Assembly: GCA_009746045.1 (NCBI GenBank)
Contig: RPFO01000276.1
Span: 1,178,775 to 1,242,774, forward strand
Direction of reading: 5' to 3'
From: Mesostigma viride
Lineage: Eukaryota; Streptophyta; Mesostigmatophyceae; Mesostigmatales; Mesostigmataceae
DNA length: 64,000 nucleotides
The translations under genes were made by a program, and so were the position numbers. Shown piece by piece: positions 57,235 to 64,000 of this stretch. Within the stretch, counting starts at the first letter, position 1. Each line of letters begins with the position of its first letter. Below the pieces are notes generated by a model. The model saw only the letters and a list, made by a program, of their open reading frames with translations. It ran no database searches and had not been told where the DNA came from.

Positions 57235-60200
57235 CCCTTAAATGGTGCTCGCGCCTATTTCTAGGCGCGAGTTCAACTCAAGCCTAAAAATAGGCGCGAG
57301 ATGGGAAGCGGCGCGGCGCGAATGCCAGTAGACATTTCCGTGATATTTTTAGGTCTGCTGCTAGAGCTAGATGTGCTCTACGCCCTGATAGCGTACATCA
57401 CTATGTCTAGACCAAGTCTGCAGGGACTAATTAACGGTTACAGTTTAGGGGGTACCCTGGTCCACCGGGACGAAAGTGAATGTAAAATAATTACGTACAT
57501 GCATATTCGAGGCTAAGGCGGTGCAGAAAACTGATTGGTGTAGGAGCATCGATGCATGGATTCGTTCCAAAATTTGTAGGCATGATTTATGCGTTATAAA
57601 GATGTTGTAGCCACAATCGCGCAACATTTACTGAGGTGCGCAATCATCTCGGTCTGGGTTTTACTGCGTCAACGCGTGTTTATTGTGACGGGAGTGACAA
57701 TGAAGCTAGCACTTGTTATCGGCGGCTTTATAATTGAATATTTCGCATCGAATAACTTTGTTACGATGTATTTCGAATATTTCATCATTAGTGTCGTGGG
57801 CTAGGAACGTCTTAACGCATCGGCCCTGTCGTCAGCTTGCTAGCTGTCCTTGAGCCTTTTTTTTGCGGTTTCGACCTGGCGCAGTTTAGTGTCCCTGCGG
57901 TTACCGTGGACAAGGTAAAGTCGTCGTATCACTCGGCAAGTAATCTCGGACTCATTGTTGAAGGTTTGGGATGTCAAAGTTGCTTCGTTACTACTTTTCT
58001 GTAATGGTTTGTGGTGGTGGTTGCGCACAGCCAATTACGGTCAGATTTTCATCAGTTTTGTTCATGATTGGCGTCTGCACTAAATATATTAGAATAATGA
58101 TTGGTGTTACATGTAAATAAGTTCTATATGGTATCATGATGGTTTCTATAGCCTAAATCCTTATTAACTCGTCGTCTGTCCCTGGTCCTCTACGGAGGAC
58201 TGAGTTGAACTCTGTCCTCTCTAGAGGACCGAGTTTTTGGGTTTCGTAGAAAATTCGCCCCGGGCAGAATGTTTGACAAAAAAATTCTCTCAAAATTTAT
58301 TCAAATACTACGTGAAAAGATCTTTCTTGGACATATTTTTGGGATTTTTTTGGATTTGGTATGAGCGGCTGAATGTACGGTCAAAGTACAGGTGGCAAGG
58401 GTACTTTTCCCTTGAAACGCGAGTTCCGGAAATGCACGACCTAGCCATGGCGGCTCGCGCCCATGCATGCAGTTTACGTTTGCGGACGAGTTAGCTGTCC
58501 AAACTCAGGAAATAGATTTAACATGCCTTAAGCTTGCGAGGCGTTGTCAGGTTCAAGTCTTGATGCTCTTTCTTGACCGTTGCCTGCCCCTCTCTAAAAC
58601 CCCCTTTTCAGATGATGTTATCAGGCATTTGCCTTAACCCAGTGTAGTTGTGCAGGGTTTTAGGAGCTGTGCAGGTTTAAACACCTTCATAGATGTTAGT
58701 TATTCTTTTGCTACGTTCATACTGCATGATTGTGTGGCCACGGGCTGCGTCAAGGGTGCATTCAAGCTTTTACGGGTGAGTGAAAAGTCTTGGTGACAAA
58801 CCACTGCCATCATGTGCCAGCAACTATGTTGGCCACATCATGGCAAGGCAAAACAGTTATAGCCATATCTATTGTTGTTAGAAACAATGGAAATATGCTT
58901 AACCTACCCATTATATTGGTGGTTGACACTTATAACATAACCCTTTGTTGGTAGGTATCCAAGCCCATTCCCTACATGCATGCATAGGCTCTCACTACAT
59001 GATAAGGTATGATATACCTGAAGTATGATGATGCAAGTGTGTTGTCCTGTAATGCTTGAAGGGAAATGAGGTGATTGGGATGGTTGGTGGCCACGGTATT
59101 GTGTAGTATGACCGCACTTACATGCTAGCAAAGTTAGCAAAAGCCCCATTCCTCTCCTGAGGACTGAGAGTTTTTTTATTGTTTCAGGCAGTTGCAGTGG
59201 CCAAATCGAGCCCAATTTTTTGCCACGTTTCAAGAACTATGTTGTTTACATGCCTATATTTTTTCTTCATGCACCAGGATTTGATTGAATTTTTCCCACT
59301 CGTTCTTATCACGAAAAATCCAAATTCGCGAGGGGTGCCCAACGTCCGTGTAATTTTCAGGTGTTCGGGTCAAGTTTTCACATATGCAGTATTTTTGCCA
59401 ACAAAATGACATCTAGTACACCCCTGATCCACATCAAAACATTTGGGATGGACCCCCCACCTAGTCGCTACACGCGGTTGAAAGTTGTCAACTCAGTCCT
59501 CCTGTGAGGACTGAGTTGGGACAGACGACGAGTAGATGGTATCCTGGCCTATTTTTGGTTAGCCTTTTAGCTTTGTTAGTATTGTTGTTGTGCAGTCGCC
59601 CCATTTGTCTTCATTTAACACAAGTTTGTGGAGGTCCCACTGCCCTGCTTGCATTCAAAAGAAGGTCCATGAGTTGTCTCTGTGTCATTTCATCTCAGGC
59701 AAGCATATGGAGGTCATTTATTATGTTGTGGATGCATGGGCTACGTAGCCCCTTGCACACGTGCATTTGGGCCTTGGCACAGTGGTATACCTGCTAGTAG
59801 AGCTTGGTAGCCACCACATGGTGACATTTTCTTTAGAACAACATGAAGCATAGTTTAAGCTGTGTGTTAGTGATCATTTTGAGCATTACCCGGCAATTCA
59901 AAAGCACCATTGTGCACGCCTCATACCATTGTAATGCCACTTAGTGCCGCATGTCGCCCCGTAGCCAGTTAACAGCTGAAATGATGAAGCCCAGCATATA
60001 AGAAGCTCCAGTTAGCATTTCCAATGATCTAGGCTTAGTTTTACTTATATAGTCTAGCGCTGACATGTGAGAAAAACTGTGCATGTGGTAGCTGGCTTGT
60101 GTGGTGGGTAGTCATTGGCCTTACCATGCCATGATACGCGCGAATGTGACTGTGCATTGGCATGGCTACCTATGTTTATTAATCGATGTTCTGCATGCTG

Positions 60201-60692
60201 GAATTGATGAAATAATGCATGTTTGATCATTTATGATGTTTTATGATGCTACGGAGTGAGGCGCCTGCCTTGTAATGCTAGCAAATGTCACCAGCCAAAC
60301 TGGCACCTATTTTTAGGAGCGAGTTATTTTTAGGTAATGCATCTGGGTCCCTGGGACAACCTGTGATGTCAGTGTTCAGAAGCCATGCCTGGCTACCCAA
60401 GCAACTGCCTTTAAAATGTTGGGAGCAACGGAACTGTTTTCAGGTGTAATAATGCATTATACATGAGTGTTTTTCTCGCACTCGCGCACCCCCCTAAGGG
60501 TGGTGCTATATTTAGCACCCATAGGACATTGCAACATGACCAATGACATGACCCCCAAGTAGTAAGTCCCTATATGTGTGTGCTTTGGTCCCAGTATGGA
60601 CGCTGAATGGTTTTTAGGTTAGGTTGTGGACATTACCATGCAAGGTGCAACTGGAGCCTATTTTTAGGCGCGAGTTGGACACCATTTAAGGG
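57235..60692. mobile_element. 3.46-kb inverted-repeat element inserted in gag
   Basis: Ends read cccttaaatggtg (57235-57247) and caccatttaaggg (60680-60692), with CTAG on both sides (57231-57234, 60693-60696). Equally it can be read as TA target duplication with a GCCC end, as in Tc1/mariner. A perfect palindrome ctcgcgcctatttctaggcgcgag (57247-57270) lies inside the left end and related taggcgcgag motifs recur near the right end (60661-60674). There is no transposase-like ORF, and a second inverted-repeat element is nested within it. Confidence 0.85.
58167..59533. mobile_element. Nested 1.37-kb inverted-repeat element
   Basis: Perfect 16-bp ends actcgtcgtctgtccc at 58167-58182 and its reverse complement at 59518-59533. 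Hairpins built on gtcctc...gaggac and ctcagtcctc...gaggactgag lie just inside both ends. No significant ORF and no unambiguous target duplication. Confidence 0.75.
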
Positions 60693-60696
60693 CTAG

Positions 60697-61500
60697 TCTA
60701 TACGGTGGCACAAACTATTACCAAATCTGGATGGGTAGCCAAACTTTTGGCAAGTGCACTGAGCAGATTAAAGATTTAACCAGGGAATGCAAGAAGCCTG
60801 GCAAGGATTGGGTGGTGTACATAGCAGAACTGAAGGAGCTGCTAGAAGATCAGCGTAAGAAAATGGGCATACATTGGCAGGACAAGTACCAAGGCTGGGA
60901 AGTTAAGGGGGATCTCATCCAGAATTTTATCAACTATTGCAAAATGGTTGAGGAGGGCAGAGCTCATGGCTTTAATGTTGCTGACAACATTGCTCTCACA
61001 AACTGGTTGAAGGTCTCTGGGCTTGACAAGGCTACACGTGGCTCTCTCAAGGTCATGTGTGCTCCACATTCCACCATGAAGGCCTACAAGGTCATCATCA
61101 AGCAAGCCCTGGAAGCTGAGGAGCTGTTTGAGGGTGGAGTGCCGGCAGTGAAGGCAACCCATGCAGGTGGGCGTTCCCAGGGGAGCTCCAGGGCGCCTAA
61201 GGCTGAACGAAGCCAGGGAGGGCGTGGGGGCAACCATCACAAGCGAAAGGGAAGCCGTTCCCCTGAGCCTGACGGGAGATCACACTCCAAGTCGGTGTTC
61301 AGGCGGGTGAGAGGCAACCTAAGTCGGGCAACGCGTATGGCAACGAGTTTGGTGGTGGAGGCCAGGGCAGCAAGTCAAAAATCCAGTGCTACTTGTGCAA
61401 GGGCTGGGGCCACCTCAAGAAGGAGTTTCCCTCTTTCAAGAAGGCCCAGGGCCAAGGCAACATGAAGACGAACAACAACAATAACAACAAGCCCAAGAAT
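60697..61500 (+). pseudogene. Retroelement gag, main part with degenerate zinc knuckle
   Basis: The frame continues that of 57002-57234 exactly. It encodes a helical gag-like domain (60731-61130) and a basic Gly/Ser-rich tail. After a one-base shift near 61305 a second frame carries a zinc knuckle at 61387-61428, C-x2-C-x4-H-x4-F, in which the last Cys is replaced by Phe, then an Asn-rich end and a stop at 61501. Its layout resembles the gag of the Copia element at the left of the window. The shift and lost Cys suggest decay. Confidence 0.75.
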
Positions 61501-61745
61501 TAACAAGTCCCAGGCCAACCAGTCTTCAACAGACAGTCACAAGGAAGACAACAAGGAGCAGTGACTGTCCAAGGGCAATCCTCTGAATGCCTTAATTCAC
61601 CCCAAGGGGATGGACAGGTGCTCCAATGCAGATATTCATTTATCTGGTAAAGGGGGTGATCTCCAGGTTCAGGATGGCCCAGGGTCACCTGGAGAGGTAA
61701 TGGTTCCTATGAAGACGTCCTTGACATCTGGTGCAGCTGTAGTAA

Positions 61746-62580
61746 GTGAGTCTGACCCATGGCATTCTTGTGCTGGGCACAAGGGTGGACCTCTCATCAC
61801 GAGAGTCACCAATGTACGACCACAAAGAGGTGTGGAGGCCTCTGGTGGTGTGTGCACATGTGGTCCTTGCTGTCGGTCCAGGTGATGGGCATGAGCAGGG
61901 TGACTCAGGGTCTGAGTCAGAACAGGATGGAAGTCAGCATGGTGATGCTGGACAACCTGACAGCATAGTCGTGACTGTGCCAGGTACTGCTTCCTCTGTG
62001 TACCAGGAGATGGGTGCCCAGTTACACCACATGTTTGGGCATGCCACTTCTTTGTCCAACAACTTTGCTTTCCGTATGGGCAAGGCACCTCTTCTCAAGG
62101 CGTGCCAGCAAGCTGCCTCACGGTGTAAATGCCAGTTGTCATCCAACAAGCCCAAGAAGTCACATGCCAAGTCTCTACCTCGGAGCATTGGTGATCTGCA
62201 GTGTGGCATCCAGCATACATATCAAGGGCATGCAATTGTTGGTGTGTGTGGACAGGTATACTAAGTACAAGGTGCTTGAGCATTTGCCTTCTTGAAGAAC
62301 GCGTATTCGCTGGTTGCCCTGCACAATGTAAGAGCCAAGTTTCCTACGACCAAGATCCAGGTGGACATGCAGTTTCAGCATCTCAAGCTGGGTGATCCCA
62401 CCCTTCCAGAGTTGCTGGTTACACCTTCTAGGGAGGCTCATGGGCAGCAGGGTGCATTGAGAGGGCAATCCAGGAGGTCAAGAAATTGATCATATGTGAA
62501 GAATGGGTACCCCTTTCTGCACCTGCACTTGTCAGGAGTGCATGGCTGAGGAACGTGGAGCTGCGTCTGAACAGTAGGGT
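61746..62580 (+). pseudogene. Copia-like integrase fragment
   Basis: The frame through 62264 contains LHHMFGH (about 62021-62041) and then K-x-C...C-x-C, matching the zinc-binding start of Copia integrase. A frame change at about 62245 gives VDRYTKYKVLEHLP, an integrase-core segment, and later frames read REAHGQQGALERAIQEVKKLI (start about 62434), corresponding to the G-x-x-E-R helix. The copy ends at 62581, where LTR-like sequence in reverse orientation begins; RT and RNase H are absent. Confidence 0.7.
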
Positions 62581-62581
62581 T

Positions 62582-64000
62582 AACTTGCTAACTTGCTGGC
62601 ACAATAGGTAAAATGTAGCTATAGGAGGAAGCCAGTCCAGGTACAAAACCAAAGCTTTGCAGTGTAGGAGGAAGCCCGTCCAGGTACAAAACCAAAGCTT
62701 TTCTGGCAAACAAATATCACCCGCCCTATGTCGCCTCCACCGGTGTCCCCCGCGACGCGTTGTCGACTTTAGTCGATACCCCTAAAATCATAGTATTCAT
62801 ACTCGAAATTGGGGTCATCCACCACAGGAGCAGGCCCCGCATGGCCGCGCCCAGCCTCAATGGTGACCGGCGTCTCATGACCAGCGGTGTTAGCCGCGCA
62901 CCCGTCTGGGGATCAAACACCCGACGGCGACGGCGTGTGACGACGCGGAGCGGGTTGGTTAAAATTGTGAGGAAATCCCAGCCGCCTGGCGCCCACTCAC
63001 GGAGGGCCGACAGGATGGCGACTAGGTTAACCAGCAACTGACGCTCCCGCGTCCGGTAACCCCTTGACAATAATTGTAACAACGCCAGATCCTGGAACAG
63101 GTTGGTCGTGATCGAGGGAATGTTCCCTGACCGAAGCGACAACCAGTTTTGTAAATTGCGTTGGTAGCCGATGAGTGACGAAATTGCGTTGTCAATCTCC
63201 TCGGATACCTCGGCGACGGCGTTGGGAGCTTGCAGCCCCGCACGAGTATGCTGCTCGTAGTCCGCTAGCAGCGTGCGTATCGAGTCGAGATGATCTGGAA
63301 AGCCCGGAACGATGGTGGGCTGCGGTGGTGCCGGCGGAAGGCGCAATGCCGACAGGAGAGCCTGTTGCTGGGCACGCAACTCGGCGCTTGATGCAACAGC
63401 CGAGTCAATGACCCGCTGCCATGCCGGCGAAAGCGTCGGCGGATCGCTGGCTTGAGGAGCCGAAGAAGGGCCCGCAGACGCCTCAACTATAGTGTCGCCG
63501 GCATTAGACAGAATCTCCGAATCACGGGGAATCTGGAATTCTAATGGAGTTCGGCATTGTCGGGGAATGAGTAATACGAGTTGAATGAGAGTTTTCCACC
63601 GAACGTCTCCATGACTCTTGCAGGAAATGTTGCCTTTTATTAACAAGAAAAAACACAGACGTAAGTCACGTCACAGTCACTTCCAAACGTACGTAGCACA
63701 GACGACCTCTTCGTCTTGCAAGTGTAGTGCGCAGGCAAGAGCTGGCGTCCTAGAGCTAACAAGTCATACGTATAGCTTGCTAGGTACGCGTCCAAGTATT
63801 CAGCAGCACTGTCACTGCTGAACTGGCACACAATTGATTACGTAGACTCTGGCGCGCCTTTGGCACGCAGATCTATCAATTTTCCCTACGCCTACTTAGT
63901 CTTGTGGACCTATCCGTACTGCACTCAGCATCAATTGTCTCATAGGTCCTGGTGCGCTCTGGCGCGCTTACCTATCAATTGAGCATCAAGTCGTGTACAA
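62582..64000 (-). repeat. LTR-like sequence, right copy, inverted and interrupted
   Basis: Two blocks match the left LTR in reverse orientation: 62582-62729 (including a 44-bp tandem duplication of the aagctttggttttgtacctg segment) and 63834-64000. Between them lie 1.1 kb absent from the left copy. It runs off the window. Confidence 0.75.
62726..63646 (-). CDS. Hypothetical protein, 306 aa, within the right LTR copy
   Basis: An open frame fills the 1.1-kb block that interrupts the inverted LTR copy. The product is Ala/Ser/Leu-rich with a central helical, coiled-coil-like region (PAWQRVIDSAVASS...LRAQQQALLSAL), a proline-rich spacer, and an Arg-rich stretch (VVTRRRRRVFDPQTGARL) near residue 240. 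I do not recognise a family. Its length without stops and its location suggest a mobile-element gene, perhaps gag-like, but no catalytic motif is visible. The first Met at 63646 may not be the true start. Confidence 0.5.
   Translation of the reverse strand: MLIKGNISCKSHGDVRWKTLIQLVLLIPRQCRTPLEFQIPRDSEILSNAGDTIVEASAGPSSAPQASDPPTLSPAWQRVIDSAVASSAELRAQQQALLSALRLPPAPPQPTIVPGFPDHLDSIRTLLADYEQHTRAGLQAPNAVAEVSEEIDNAISSLIGYQRNLQNWLSLRSGNIPSITTNLFQDLALLQLLSRGYRTRERQLLVNLVAILSALREWAPGGWDFLTILTNPLRVVTRRRRRVFDPQTGARLTPLVMRRRSPLRLGAAMRGLLLWWMTPISSMNTMILGVSTKVDNASRGTPVEAT

Overview
The window is eukaryotic nuclear DNA, most likely from a green alga. It contains two host genes whose GT-AG exons splice together in frame, and both introns and flanks are crowded with transposable elements and very long simple repeats. 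The algal call rests on the plant/algal-type fusion of an ABC1 kinase with a beta-lactamase-like domain, on Copia, DIRS-like and L1-like elements side by side, and on GC-rich coding exons. I cannot name the species.

Layout. 1-11512: a Copia-type LTR retrotransposon; its 5' LTR is cut by the window start. Its pol order looks rearranged (integrase, then a retropepsin-like domain, then RT and RNase H), and it is interrupted by a TTAA-flanked block (5067-8862) and a 300-bp GC-rich insert. 11513-19350: gene-free DNA with small inverted-repeat elements, a large hairpin, CA-rich low complexity and a 770-bp (CCAA)n tract. 19360-21981: remnant of a second LTR element (gag-like frame, polypurine tract, one LTR). 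21990-26000: MITE-like elements, a decayed L1 ORF1 on the minus strand and a (GGAT)n repeat family.

26050-45116 (minus): a complete 20-exon gene for an ABC1/AarF-type kinase fused to a serine beta-lactamase-like domain, about 1122 aa. Its introns carry a 1.3-kb (GGGGAT)n tract, a MITE, and a defective DIRS-like element that landed in a minisatellite and encodes a 2A-like motif. 45117-45963: likely shared divergent promoter region. 45964-56407 (plus): eleven exons, some only 26-41 bp, of a TMEM104-like membrane transporter; the rest of the gene lies beyond the window. A second copy of the TTAA-flanked element sits in one of its introns.

56675-64000: a retroelement cluster. A gag/integrase fragment lies between LTR copies in inverted orientation. 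Its gag frame is split by a 3.46-kb inverted-repeat element whose removal at a CTAG site restores the frame exactly. That element itself contains a 1.37-kb inverted-repeat element, and the right-hand LTR holds an unrelated 306-aa reading frame.

The host genes look intact while most transposon frames carry shifts or stops. The most unusual material is the rearranged Copia pol, the 2A motif in the DIRS-like element, and the pair of equal-length TTAA elements with subterminal hairpins.
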